From the NCBI RefSeq assembly GCF_009827535.1, contig NZ_WTYN01000004.1, forward strand, positions 43,584-107,583: a stretch of 64,000 nt of DNA, read 5' to 3'. Made by a program: the position numbers and the translations under genes. Shown here piece by piece: positions 8,965-17,657 of this stretch (position 1 is the first letter of the stretch; every line of letters starts with the position of its first letter). Source of the stretch: Qipengyuania oceanensis. Its GTDB lineage: Bacteria > Pseudomonadota > Alphaproteobacteria > Sphingomonadales > Sphingomonadaceae. The notes below the pieces were generated by a model, which worked only from the letters and a program-made list of their open reading frames with translations, was not told where the DNA came from and searched no databases.

Positions 8965-11890
8965 ATGAGGGTCAAAGCCGCCCTGCTTGCCGGCGTGTGC
9001 GCCGGATTCACTGCATTTCCCGCTATTGCCCAGGACGCCACGGGAGACGACCTGGAAGATCCGCAAATCAGCAGCAACACGATCATCGTGACCGCGCAGC
9101 GCCAGGCGCAAAGCCTGCAGGAAGTGCCGATCGCGGTCAGCGCGTTCGATGCCGAGGCACTCGAAGCGCAGCAGATCGAGAATGCGAGCGACCTACAGCT
9201 CACTCTTCCGAACGTGACCTTCACCAAGGGTAACTTCACCGGCGCCAGCTTCACCATACGCGGGATCGGCGACCTTTGCGTCGGTACGACCTGCGATGCC
9301 GCAACCGGCATTCATACGAACGGCTCGCCGCTGTTCGGCACGCGCCTGTTCGAAACCGAGTATTTCGACCTCGAGCGGGTCGAGGTCCTTCGCGGACCGC
9401 AGGGCACGCTGTTCGGTCGCAACGCGACCTCGGGCGTCGTCAACGTGGTCACCGCGAAACCCGACCTGTCCGGTTTCGGTGCAGCCGCGGAGTTCGAGTA
9501 CGGCAATTACAACTCGATGAAGGCCAAGGCGATGATCAACGTACCGATCGGGCAATCGCTCGGTCTGCGTGTCGCCGGCTTCTGGCTCGACCGGGATGGA
9601 TACACCGAGAACGTCTACAATGGCGACGATCTCGATGACCGTGAAATGTACGCGGTCCGCGGTTCGCTTCGTTTCGAACCGGGTCCCGACACCACCCTCG
9701 ACCTGATGGCATACTACTTCCGCGAGGAAGACAACCGTATGCGTATCCAGAAGCAGCTGTGCCAGCGCGATCCGGTCGGCGTCCTCGGCTGTCTCAACAA
9801 CCGTCGCGATTTCGAGAAGCTCAACGCCAATTCGACCTTTACCGGCACGTTGGGTTCGCAGGAATTCTTCAACGTCATTTTCGGCGCCACGCCGCTTGGG
9901 CCGCTGACCTCGACGCTCGGGCTGAACAGCCTTTACGGGCCCGATGCCTATGCGAACTTCCAGGAGCCTGCCGACGTTCGCAAGATCAACACGCAGTTCA
10001 CTCCCGAGTATTTCGCGGACGAATTGCAGTTGCAGGCGCATCTCGACCAGAACTTCGGTTCGATGAACCTGTCTCTCACGGGTATCTACCAGGAAACCAC
10101 GGTCGATTCCCGCCAGGACTACAACCAGGGCATCGGCGAAATTCCCAATGCGGCGCTCGCATTCGGGACGGTGCAGGCCTATGCGGCCGGCGCGGCGGGG
10201 CCTGGCGTCCAGGCCTATTTCGCGCCGGTGGCAGCCGCCCTGTTCGATGGCTCAGGCAATCTGTGTACCTCTGACACCCGGCTCGACAATCTCGGTCTGT
10301 TCGAAGGCTACGGGGTCTGCACGGCCGACGGGACGCAGTTCGACCGCTCGGTATCTACGGGCGAGTCCTGGTCGGGAGAAGCCATCCTCAGCAGCGACTT
10401 CGATGGCTCGTTCAATTTCCTGCTCGGTGCGATCTATGCGGAGGCCACCGCGAAGGACACGGACTATTTCGTGAACGCTTTTGCGATCGACTACGTGTCC
10501 GGCACGCTCGGCTCGCTGCTCAGCCTCGGTGCCGGCATCGCGCCGTCCTATGCCGGGACGTCGTTCTACCGGAACAACACGCAGGACTTCAAACTGAAGA
10601 GCTACGGCATCTTCGGCGAGGTCTATTTCGACATCACCGACCGGCTCAAGCTGACCGGCGGCCTGCGCTACAACAACGACAAGAAGTCGGTCACCGCGCG
10701 CACGACGCTCGCCAACTTCTTCGTGCCCTACACGAACACCGGCGATCCGTTCGACCCGACCAACAACCCCTATTATCCGATCAATCCGTTCGGCGGTGTC
10801 TACGATGCCGACCCGGGCCTGGACGGACGGCAGGACGTGCAGCAGCGCTCGGTCGGATTCGACGAGATTACCGGCCGTGCGGTCATCGACTACGAACTGT
10901 CGCCGGACAACCACATCTACGCCTCGTATTCGCGTGGCTACAAGTCGGGCGGTATCAACCCCCCGCTGTCGCCGATCTTCGAGGTGTCCGACAGCTTCGG
11001 ACCTGAATCGATCGATGCGTTCGAGATCGGCAGCAAGAACACCTTCCTGAACGGTGCTCTGCAACTCAATGCGACCGCATTCTACTACAAGTACAGCGGC
11101 CTGCAGCTGAGCCGGATCATCGCCCGTACGTCGGTGAACGATACGATCGATGCGAACATCTGGGGCGTCGAGCTGGAATCGATCATCCGTCCGTCGGACA
11201 ACTGGCTGGTCAACATGAACTTCAGCTACCTCAATGCAAAGGTTGCCGGGGACCAGTTCCAACCCGCGCGATCCGGGTGGTGGCGATCCGGATGCGGTCA
11301 TCATCAAGGACATCACCAATGGTGCCTTGTGCGCGGTGACGGGTCCTGCTCCGGGTGCGGCGGATTTCTTCGTGGCCGGCTTCAACAGCGTCATCGGTCT
11401 GGGGGCTCCGGTCGAGTTCCCGTCGGACGGCGGGATCGCTTCGTCTGGTGCCTTCAGCATCTGTCAGAGCTTGGCGGACAATGCTCCGGCTGGCTTCTCG
11501 GTTCTGAGCCCCGGCGTCGAAACCAACCTCAAGGGCAACAAGCTGCCGCAGGCGCCGAACATGAAGGCATCGGTCGGTGTTCAGTACACGGCAGAGTTCG
11601 ACAGCGGCATGACGCTGGTTCCGCGCGTGGACGTTGCGCTGACCGGCGAGCAGTACGGCAACGTCTTCAACGGCCGCGTCAACCGCATCGCACCCTTCGT
11701 GCAGGCGAATGCGCAGATCCAGTTGAATTCCGCCAACGACCGCTGGTTCGCCCGCGCCTTCGTGCAGAACATCTTCGACAGCAACTCGGTGACCGGTCTT
11801 TACGTCACCGACGCCTCGTCGGGCCTGTTCACCAACATCTTCACGCTCGATCCGCGCCGTTATGGCGTGGCCGTCGGAGTGAAGTTCTAA
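8965..11890 (+). pseudogene. TonB-dependent receptor, interrupted by a +1 frameshift
   Basis: The N-terminus has a signal peptide (ending FPAIAQDA), a TonB-box-like stretch (TIIVTAQRQAQSLQEVPIAV) and a plug domain with LRGPQGTLFGRNATSG. The beta-barrel continues in frame until about base 11258 (NAKVAGDQF) and then the homologous reading jumps to the next frame (NPRDPGGGDPDAVI), which runs to the proper terminal motif RRYGVAVGVKF at 11890. One surplus C in the CC at 11259-11260 accounts for the shift. Either the gene is inactivated or this is a sequencing error. Receptors of this type import bulky substrates across the outer membrane in sphingomonads. Confidence 0.85.
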
Positions 11891-11918
11891 ACTCGTTACT
11901 TCTCGAGGGGAGAGGGAA

Positions 11919-11946
11919 GGGTCGGATCGAAAGATCCGGCCCTTTC
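11919..11946. terminator. intrinsic terminator between convergent genes
   Basis: A 10-bp stem GGGTCGGATC / GATCCGGCCC (one G-T wobble) encloses a GAAA tetraloop and is followed by TTTCGCTTT on the plus strand. It lies between the TonB receptor stop (11890) and the convergent transporter stop (11970). Confidence 0.7.
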
Positions 11947-11969
11947 GCTTTGCCCGATCGGGATAGCCT

Positions 11970-12719
11970 TCAGTCGCCGCTTCGCGCGAAGGGCGAGAAG
12001 TCGGTCGTCTCGTCGTAGATGTCGACGCCTTCGCGCCGCTTGAGCCAGCCGACCACGGCATAGGTCACCGGCGTCAGCACCGCTTCCCAGGTGGTCTTGA
12101 TGAGCCACTGGGAGAGGACCACCTGCCACAGCAGTTCCGGCGGCCAGCCGGCGATGCCGTAGAACGCCAAGGGGTAGAAGATCACGCTGTCGAGCCCCTG
12201 GCCCACGACGGTCGAGCCGATCGTGCGCATCCACAGGTGGCGTCCCTGGGTCCACACCTTCATCCTGGCGAGCACATAGCTGTTGGCGAACTCGCCCGCC
12301 CAGAAGGCGATCATTGACGCGGCGACGATGCGCCAGGTGTTGCCGAATACCTTTTCGTAGGCTTCCTGTCCGTCCCACCCCTCGGCAGGCGGCAGTGCAA
12401 CGACGACCCAGGCCATGAACGCCATGAACAGCAGCGCGGCAAAGCCGGTCCAGATGACGCGCCGCGCCCGGGCATATCCGTAGACCTCGGTCAGCACGTC
12501 CCCGATGATGTAGCTGACGGGAAAGAACAGCACGCCCGCGCCGAACGACCACTCGGTCCCGCCGGGCAGGGTCACGTAGCTGGGCTTGGATGCGCCGATC
12601 AGATTCGACAGCAGCAGGATCGTGACGAAGCCAGCCATCACGAAGTCGTAGTAGCGGAAGCGGTGCTCCTGGCTCGCGGACAGCCTCTGCGGCGCGGAAT
12701 CGGTCGGATCGGAACTCAT
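11970..12719 (-). CDS. queuosine precursor transporter (YhhQ/VUT family, DUF165)
   Basis: About 249 aa with five to six hydrophobic segments and the family signatures LLLSNLIGASKP near the N-terminus, FFPVSYIIGDVLTEVYGYARARR, and WAGEFANSYVLARMKVWTQG. YhhQ-family proteins import queuine or preQ0/preQ1 for tRNA modification. I chose the ATG at 12719 (MSSDPTDS) over an in-frame codon 12 residues upstream because the latter runs towards the tRNA gene. Confidence 0.85.
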   Translation of the reverse strand: MSSDPTDSAPQRLSASQEHRFRYYDFVMAGFVTILLLSNLIGASKPSYVTLPGGTEWSFGAGVLFFPVSYIIGDVLTEVYGYARARRVIWTGFAALLFMAFMAWVVVALPPAEGWDGQEAYEKVFGNTWRIVAASMIAFWAGEFANSYVLARMKVWTQGRHLWMRTIGSTVVGQGLDSVIFYPLAFYGIAGWPPELLWQVVLSQWLIKTTWEAVLTPVTYAVVGWLKRREGVDIYDETTDFSPFARSGD

Positions 12720-12778
12720 GGACAGGCTAGCTATCGCGATTTGCGGCGCGCGCAAAGCACGCTATGGCGCGGGTGCGC

Positions 12779-12855
12779 GCGCCCGTAGCTCATCTGGATA
12801 GAGCGCGAGACTTCTAATCTTGAGGCAGCAGGTTCGAGTCCTGCCGGGCGCGCCA
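12779..12855 (+). tRNA. tRNA-Arg (anticodon UCU)
   Basis: A full cloverleaf folds: acceptor GCGCCCG / CGGGCGC, D-arm GCTC...GAGC, anticodon arm CGAGA-CTTCTAA-TCTTG with anticodon TCT at 12813-12815, T-arm GCAGG-TTCGAGT-CCTGC, and an encoded CCA end. Confidence 0.97.
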
Positions 12856-12889
12856 GTAATTCTGCTCGATAGCGCCGGCTATCGATAGT

Positions 12890-13672
12890 TCAGCCGCGGG
12901 CCACGGTGTCGAGCGGTTCGCCGGTCACCGGATAGCCGTGTTCGGCACCGATCTCGAGCCAGGTCTTGCCCTCGCGTTCGCCCATGAAGGGCGTGATCGT
13001 TCGAACGGGAATTGCATCTGCCTGTGCCTTGGCCTGCTCGAAGGTCGAGAACTGGGCCAGCCGTTCGAGATTGCGGCGGGTGGGAAAAATGACCTTGATG
13101 TCGCCCCGTTCCGCCATGTCGAGCGCCCCTTGCGCACTCGTCCAGAACAGGTGCGTGTTCTCGGAGCCGTCTTCGGCGATATCGACCGCGCCGGTCCCGA
13201 GGTCCGCGAGATAGAAGCGGGTGTCGTAGACGCGGGGGATGCGCTCGTTTTTCGGAAACCAGCGGGCAAATGGCGTCAGCTGGCCGAGATCCAGCTCCCA
13301 TCCGAAATGGTCGAGCACCGGAGCCAGTTCGCCGGTCTGCGTGAGATAGCGGCGCGCGGCACGGGCCTTGTCGGCATCGATGTCGCCCGAAAGGCCGATC
13401 ACAAGGCCTGTCTCTTCCAGCGTCTCGCGCACGACGGCGATCTGGTGCGCAGCCTCGTCCGGTTCGAGCGGCCCGCCGATGCTCGCGCCGAGGTCGAAGT
13501 CGGCGGGGTCGACCCGTCCGCCTGGAAACACCGCCATGCCGCCGGCAAACACCATTTCTCTGCTTCGGATGGTCATCAGGATTTCGGCCGGGCCGTCATC
13601 GGGCCCGTTGCGAAAGATGACTACGGTTGCGGCGGGAATGCCCTGCGGGGCGGAATCGGCTGTATCACTCAT
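12890..13672 (-). CDS. NUDIX hydrolase family protein
   Basis: About 260 aa. The N-terminal strand AATVVIFRNGPDDGPAEIL leads to AVFPGGRVDPAD, and a diverged NUDIX helix follows (VRETLEETGLVIGL fits RExxEExG). The spacing between the Gly loop and the RExxEE helix is longer than in standard NUDIX proteins, as in the larger CoA-pyrophosphatase/NUDT19-like group, so a CoA-derivative or nucleotide diphosphate substrate is plausible but unproven. The start at 13672 (MSDTADSA) is preferred over an ATG-like codon 17 residues upstream. Confidence 0.8.
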   Translation of the reverse strand: MSDTADSAPQGIPAATVVIFRNGPDDGPAEILMTIRSREMVFAGGMAVFPGGRVDPADFDLGASIGGPLEPDEAAHQIAVVRETLEETGLVIGLSGDIDADKARAARRYLTQTGELAPVLDHFGWELDLGQLTPFARWFPKNERIPRVYDTRFYLADLGTGAVDIAEDGSENTHLFWTSAQGALDMAERGDIKVIFPTRRNLERLAQFSTFEQAKAQADAIPVRTITPFMGEREGKTWLEIGAEHGYPVTGEPLDTVARG

Positions 13673-13729
13673 CGTGTGCGACACTGCGCGCATCGCGCGC
13701 GAAAGCCAAGCGCGTAGCGCCATCGGTGT

Positions 13730-13903
13730 CGGGACAGTTTACATCTGCCGAAATCTGAAAACGGCGTTTACCATCGAGCTCCGCACGAACCCGTGGCTTG
13801 TGAGAACTGGCACGGGCCATGCATAGGAAGCTGCATCCCTTTGGGGTCTTCGAATAGAGGCGGGACCACCCTGGTCTCCCGGTCCCGCCTCCCCGAACTT
13901 TTT
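13730..13903 (+). ncRNA. candidate small RNA ending in an orphan terminator
   Basis: This roughly 250-bp gap between the NUDIX gene and grxD (both on the minus strand) holds no convincing ORF, yet on the plus strand it ends in a strong 11-bp stem with a T tract (13857-13903). No plus-strand gene lies upstream to be terminated. That is the usual genomic signature of an independent small RNA. The 5' end is a guess; no promoter could be placed firmly. Confidence 0.3.
13857..13903 (+). terminator. plus-strand intrinsic terminator without an upstream gene
   Basis: GAGGCGGGACC (13857-13867) pairs perfectly with GGTCCCGCCTC (13881-13891), followed by CCCGAACTTTTT. The reverse orientation lacks a T tract. 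Confidence 0.6.
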
Positions 13904-13923
13904 GCTTCCCCGTCAGCAGATAC

Positions 13924-13950
13924 GAAAAAGCCGCCCCGAGAGGCGGCTTT
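13924..13950 (-). terminator. terminator of the bolA-grxD transcript
   Basis: AAAGCCGCC / GGCGGCTTT with a 6-nt loop, followed on the minus strand by a run of T. It sits 27 bp after the grxD stop and could work in both directions. Confidence 0.75.
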
Positions 13951-13976
13951 CGTGTTTCAGGGCAGTGTCGAGCGGG

Positions 13977-14309
13977 TCAGCTGTCGGCCTTGGCGACCGC
14001 CTTTTCCTGCATCAGGGCCTGCAATTCGCCGGCCTCGTACATTTCCATCATGATGTCGCTGCCGCCGACAAACTCGCCCTTGACGTAAAGTTGCGGGATC
14101 GTCGGCCAGTCGGAATAGCTCTTGATGGCCTGGCGGATTTCCATGTCCTGCAGGACGTCGACGCTGTCGTAAGCGACGCCGCAATGGTCGAGGATGGCGA
14201 CCGCACGGCTGGAAAAGCCGCACTGCGGGAAAAGTGGCGTGCCCTTCATGAACAGGACTACGTCGTTGGAACCGACGATATCGTCGATGCGGGTGGAAAC
14301 GTCTGACAT
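13977..14309 (-). CDS. grxD: monothiol glutaredoxin Grx4
   Basis: The 110-aa protein has the Grx4/Grx5 signature KGTPLFPQCGFS with a single active-site Cys in CGFS, followed by WPTIPQLYVKGEFVGGSD that forms the glutathione site. Such proteins bind a [2Fe-2S] cluster with glutathione and hand it on, usually together with a BolA partner. The bolA-like gene lies 32 bp upstream on the same strand, which fits the known Grx-BolA pairing. The C-terminal tail is short and charged. Confidence 0.95.
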   Translation of the reverse strand: MSDVSTRIDDIVGSNDVVLFMKGTPLFPQCGFSSRAVAILDHCGVAYDSVDVLQDMEIRQAIKSYSDWPTIPQLYVKGEFVGGSDIMMEMYEAGELQALMQEKAVAKADS

Positions 14310-14341
14310 GGCTGGCCTCTCTTAAGGCGTGAACTGGTGCC

Positions 14342-14578
14342 TCAGGAGGTGGGAACGCCGGTGGTGAGTTGCAAGGCGTGAAGCGTGCCGCCCATCTTTC
14401 CGCCAAGCGCATCGTAGACCATCCGGTGCTGCTGGATCCGGCTCTTGCCCGCAAATGCAGGGGAGACGACATGCGCGGCGTAATGGTCGCCATCGCCTGC
14501 GAGGTCGCGGATTTCGACCTCGGCCTGCGGTAGCGAGGCCTTGATCATGCCTTCGATTTCTGAAGCCGACATTGCCAT
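14342..14578 (-). CDS. BolA family protein
   Basis: This 78-aa protein has the BolA fold signature: an N-terminal helix (EIEGMIKASLP), then DHYAAHVVSPAFAGKSRIQQHRMVYDALG with the conserved His and the FxGxxxxxxHRxVY motif. BolA proteins partner monothiol glutaredoxins in iron-sulfur cluster sensing or delivery. It is located between DUF1476 and grxD in the same orientation, a conserved alphaproteobacterial arrangement. The first ATG or the one two codons later could be the start. Confidence 0.92.
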   Translation of the reverse strand: MAMSASEIEGMIKASLPQAEVEIRDLAGDGDHYAAHVVSPAFAGKSRIQQHRMVYDALGGKMGGTLHALQLTTGVPTS

Positions 14579-14588
14579 CGCGCGCGCC

Positions 14589-14912
14589 TTACGACTGTTC
14601 CATCAATTGGCGACGGGCCTGCACGGTCATCTCTTCGAGCTTGGCGCGGATATCGGCTTCGCTCACGTCGCATTCCGCAGCCGTCAGGTCGCCGAGCAGC
14701 TTGCGGATCACGTCCTCGTCACCCGCTTCCTCGAAGTCGGCCTGCATGACCGCCTTCTTGTAGGCGTCGGTTTCTTCCTCGGTCAGGCCCATCAGCCCGG
14801 CAGCCCATTCGCCAAGCAGGCGATTGCGACGCGCCGCCACCTTGAAGGCGGTTTCCTCGTCCATGGCGTACTTGGCTTCTTCGCCTTTGCGGCGATCGGT
14901 GAAATCGGTCAT
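14589..14912 (-). CDS. DUF1476 protein (ATP synthase inhibitor zeta-like)
   Basis: The 107-aa, highly charged, helical protein opens MTDFTDRRKGEEAKYAMDEE and has RRNRLLGEWAAGLMG, which are typical of the DUF1476 family. In Paracoccus and relatives this family contains the zeta subunit that blocks reverse ATP hydrolysis by F1. It stands at the head of the bolA-grxD group, 10 bp before bolA. Whether this copy inhibits the ATPase is inferred from the family; in some alphaproteobacteria the inhibitory N-terminus has drifted. Confidence 0.88.
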   Translation of the reverse strand: MTDFTDRRKGEEAKYAMDEETAFKVAARRNRLLGEWAAGLMGLTEEETDAYKKAVMQADFEEAGDEDVIRKLLGDLTAAECDVSEADIRAKLEEMTVQARRQLMEQS

Positions 14913-14985
14913 CGAATGCTCCCTTGTCTCGTACCTCTCGCGATAGGCCCGGCGGGCCTTCGCGACAAGGTGCGCGCGGCGATGG

Positions 14986-15984
14986 TCAGTCCATCGTCAC
15001 GACGAGCTTGCCGACAGCCTCGCGATTCTCGAGCTTGGCGATCGCCTCGCCCCCGCGTTCGAGCGGGAAGGTCTCGGAAACCAGCGGGCTGATCCGCCCT
15101 TCCTTGAGCATGGTGAGCAACTCGTCGACCTGTGCGCGATACAGTTCCGGCTCGCGCGCCGTGAACGCGCCCCAGAACACGCCCGCGATGTCGCAGCTCT
15201 TGAGCAGCGTCAGGTTGAGCGGCATCTTCGCGATGCCCGCCGGGAAGCCGACCACCAGGAAACGGCCCTCCCAGGCGATCGAGCGCAGTGCAGGCTCGGA
15301 ATAGTCCCCGCCGACGATGTCGTAGACGATATTGGCGCCTTCGGGTCCGCAGGCCGCCTTGAACGCGTTGGCGAGTTCCTTCGAAGTGTCCTTGTCGAAT
15401 GGTGCGCGCGGATAGATCACGACCTCGTCCGCGCCGGCCTTGCGGGCGACTTCGCCCTTTGCCTCGGTCGAGACAGCGGCGACGACGCGCGCGCCGAATG
15501 CCTTGGCGAGCTCGACCGCCGAGAGGCCCACGCCGCCGGCAGCGCCGAGCACCAGGACGGTGTCGCCTTCCTTGATGTGGCCGCGATCCTTCAGCCCGTG
15601 GATCGTGGTCCCATAGGTCATCAGCAGCGATGCGGCCTGCTCGAACGAAACGCCTTCGGGGATCTTGAACACCCGTCCGGCATCCATCACGACCTTTTCG
15701 GCAAGGCCGCCGTTGCCCGTACCGCCGAGCACCTTGTCGCCGACCTGCCAGCCTTCGACGCCTTCGCCGACCGCTTCGACCACGCCCGCGATCTCGCCGC
15801 CGGGCGAGAAGGGGCGGGGCGGTTTGAACTGGTACATGTCGCGGATGATCAGCGTATCGGGGAAGTTGATCGCGCAAGCCTTCACGTCGACCAGCAGCTG
15901 GCCCTTGCCGGGCATGGGAACTTCGACTTCGTCGAGGGTCAGGGTTTCGGGTCCTCCGACCTCGTGGCTGCGCAGGGCTTTCAT
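14986..15984 (-). CDS. NADPH:quinone oxidoreductase family protein (MDR superfamily)
   Basis: The 332-aa protein is a zinc-free medium-chain reductase: an N-terminal GroES-like domain ([19 protein letters not shown]), [21 protein letters not shown], and a Rossmann motif [21 protein letters not shown]. The Cys/His zinc ligands of alcohol dehydrogenases are absent, as expected for QOR-type enzymes acting on quinones or enoyl compounds. Its start overlaps the leuD stop by four bases (ATGA), so the two are co-transcribed. Confidence 0.88.
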   Translation of the reverse strand: MKALRSHEVGGPETLTLDEVEVPMPGKGQLLVDVKACAINFPDTLIIRDMYQFKPPRPFSPGGEIAGVVEAVGEGVEGWQVGDKVLGGTGNGGLAEKVVMDAGRVFKIPEGVSFEQAASLLMTYGTTIHGLKDRGHIKEGDTVLVLGAAGGVGLSAVELAKAFGARVVAAVSTEAKGEVARKAGADEVVIYPRAPFDKDTSKELANAFKAACGPEGANIVYDIVGGDYSEPALRSIAWEGRFLVVGFPAGIAKMPLNLTLLKSCDIAGVFWGAFTAREPELYRAQVDELLTMLKEGRISPLVSETFPLERGGEAIAKLENREAVGKLVVTMD

Positions 15985-16583
15985 GCGGCTTTCTCCGTTG
16001 CATCGGCGATCCAGGGATAGCTGGCCGCCTGTGTGTGTTCGTATTTCGTGATAGCTTCGTCACGCGCGAGCGTGAGGCCGATTTCGTCCAATCCCTCGAT
16101 CAGGCATTGCTTGCGGAAGGGATCGATTTCGAATGTGAAGCGGTCCTGGAAGGGGGTGGTGACGGTCTGGCTCTCGAGATCGATGCTGACCGGATCGGTC
16201 TGCGCCACCTCCATCAATCGGTCGATCGCTTCCTGCGGGAGGGCGACGGTCAGAACGCCGTTCTTGAAGGCGTTGCCCGAAAATATGTCCGAGAAGCTCG
16301 GCGCGATGACCGCTTTCACGCCCATGTCGAGCAGCGCCCAGGCGGCGTGCTCGCGGCTCGATCCGCAGCCGAAATTGTCGCCCGCGATCAGGATCGGCGC
16401 GCCGGCGAATTCGGGATCGTCGAAGATATTGCCCGGCTCGCTGCGGACCGACTCGAACGCTCCCTTGCCGAGACCTTCGCGGGTGATGGTCTTGAGCCAG
16501 TGGGCCGGGATGATGACATCGGTATCGACGTTCTTCGCGCCGTAGGGGATGGCGCGGCCATCGATGGTGGAGACTGGGGTCAT
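15981..16583 (-). CDS. leuD: 3-isopropylmalate dehydratase small subunit
   Basis: The 200-aa protein has the LeuD swivel-domain motifs [16 protein letters not shown] and [21 protein letters not shown]. With LeuC it isomerises 2- to 3-isopropylmalate in leucine synthesis. It follows the lactonase-like gene with a one-base TAATG overlap and lies about 1.1 kb downstream of leuC, with two other genes between them in the same orientation. Confidence 0.97.
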   Translation of the reverse strand: MTPVSTIDGRAIPYGAKNVDTDVIIPAHWLKTITREGLGKGAFESVRSEPGNIFDDPEFAGAPILIAGDNFGCGSSREHAAWALLDMGVKAVIAPSFSDIFSGNAFKNGVLTVALPQEAIDRLMEVAQTDPVSIDLESQTVTTPFQDRFTFEIDPFRKQCLIEGLDEIGLTLARDEAITKYEHTQAASYPWIADATEKAA

Positions 16584-17425
16584 TACTTCGCGGACTCCGG
16601 GAATGCGGGCAGCCGGTCGATATGGCGCGGATCGTGCTGGATGACGACGGTGGCATCAAGCGCGCCGGCCATGCTATCGAATCGGGCCATCGATGCGAGC
16701 GTGTCCGCACGGTCGGTATTGAACTGGGGCACGCCGCGGTTCTCGATCTGCTCGACGAAATGGTAGAGGTCGCCGGTCAGCAGCACGTCGCCCTTCTGCG
16801 GCAGGCGCACCAGCAGCGAACTGTGACCCGGGGTGTGGCCCGGCGTGGACTTGATGACGACGCTGCCATCGCCGAACACGTCGTGGTCCTTGGGATAGGT
16901 CGTCAGTTTGGGTTTTTCGGCGGTCGTCCACGCAGCGAAAATGGCCGGATCGGCGACCGGACCGGAGGCGGGCGGATTGGTGACCGCCTGCAAGTCACGC
17001 TCGTTGATCAGCAGCGTCGATTGCGGAAAATCGGGCAGCTGGCCGATGTGATCGAAATGGTAGTGGCTGACACCGACGTAGTCGATATCGGCAGCCGTCA
17101 GGCCGAGGTCGCCGAGCTGGTCGACGATCGAGCGCTTCACGGTGACTGTGAAGGGGCCTTGGGTCATGCTGTTGCCGACCAGCGCGCCGGGCAGGCCCGC
17201 ATCCCACACCATGTAATCCTCGCCGTGCCGGATCAGGTAGCAGCTGTCGGTAAGCGTACGGGGCTGGCCATCGTAGAGATGCGCGTCGGAAAAGCTCTCC
17301 GCATCGCTCAGCTGCAGTTCGCCGCAGCCCAGCCGCCACATCTCGAGGTCGGGCGTAGTGGCATCCTGCGCGAGAGCGGGCACGGCCAGCGCCAGCGCAA
17401 CGGTTCCGATCGCGAATCTCAGCAT
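16583..17425 (-). CDS. secreted MBL-fold hydrolase, N-acyl homoserine lactonase family-like
   Basis: About 280 aa with an N-terminal signal peptide ([10 protein letters not shown]) and the metallo-beta-lactamase zinc motif [10 protein letters not shown], further ligands in [11 protein letters not shown] and LTGDLYHF. The arrangement matches periplasmic AHL-lactonase-type MBL proteins, but the physiological substrate is not fixed by these motifs. I placed the start at 17425 because the signal peptide begins there; the frame is open upstream through the small ORF region. It sits between the two leucine genes without an obvious role in leucine synthesis. Confidence 0.85.
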   Translation of the reverse strand: MLRFAIGTVALALAVPALAQDATTPDLEMWRLGCGELQLSDAESFSDAHLYDGQPRTLTDSCYLIRHGEDYMVWDAGLPGALVGNSMTQGPFTVTVKRSIVDQLGDLGLTAADIDYVGVSHYHFDHIGQLPDFPQSTLLINERDLQAVTNPPASGPVADPAIFAAWTTAEKPKLTTYPKDHDVFGDGSVVIKSTPGHTPGHSSLLVRLPQKGDVLLTGDLYHFVEQIENRGVPQFNTDRADTLASMARFDSMAGALDATVVIQHDPRHIDRLPAFPESAK

Positions 17426-17447
17426 GATGTCTCTCCCCTCGTGACCT

Positions 17448-17606
17448 CTAGTCGGTTTCGGGTGGTTCGCCCGACGGGATCGGTCCGGGCTGCTCCGGAG
17501 CGTTCTTTTTCTTGCGCGAGCCCGCATAGAGCAGCGCGGCGGCAATGGCAGCGGATCCGATGGCAGCGCCGGCGAGGGCGGCCTTTCCGGCAAGGTTCTT
17601 GGTCAT
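17448..17606 (-). CDS. small Ala-rich single-membrane-span protein (52 aa)
   Basis: A 52-codon ORF with a hydrophobic helix at about residues 9-28 (AALAGAAIGSAAIAAALLYA) followed by the basic stretch SRKKK and a Pro/Glu-rich tail ending at a TAG. It lies in the 232-bp gap between leuC and the lactonase-like gene, same strand, and fills most of it. Length, spacing and membrane-anchor layout support a real gene. Comparable small ORFs beside leuC in related genomes are sometimes mislabelled isopropylmalate isomerase; no function can be given. Confidence 0.6.
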   Translation of the reverse strand: MTKNLAGKAALAGAAIGSAAIAAALLYAGSRKKKNAPEQPGPIPSGEPPETD

Positions 17607-17657
17607 GCGCTTACCATGGTTCGGCGCTCGCGCGCTGGCAAGGGGTAGCTGAAGCGA

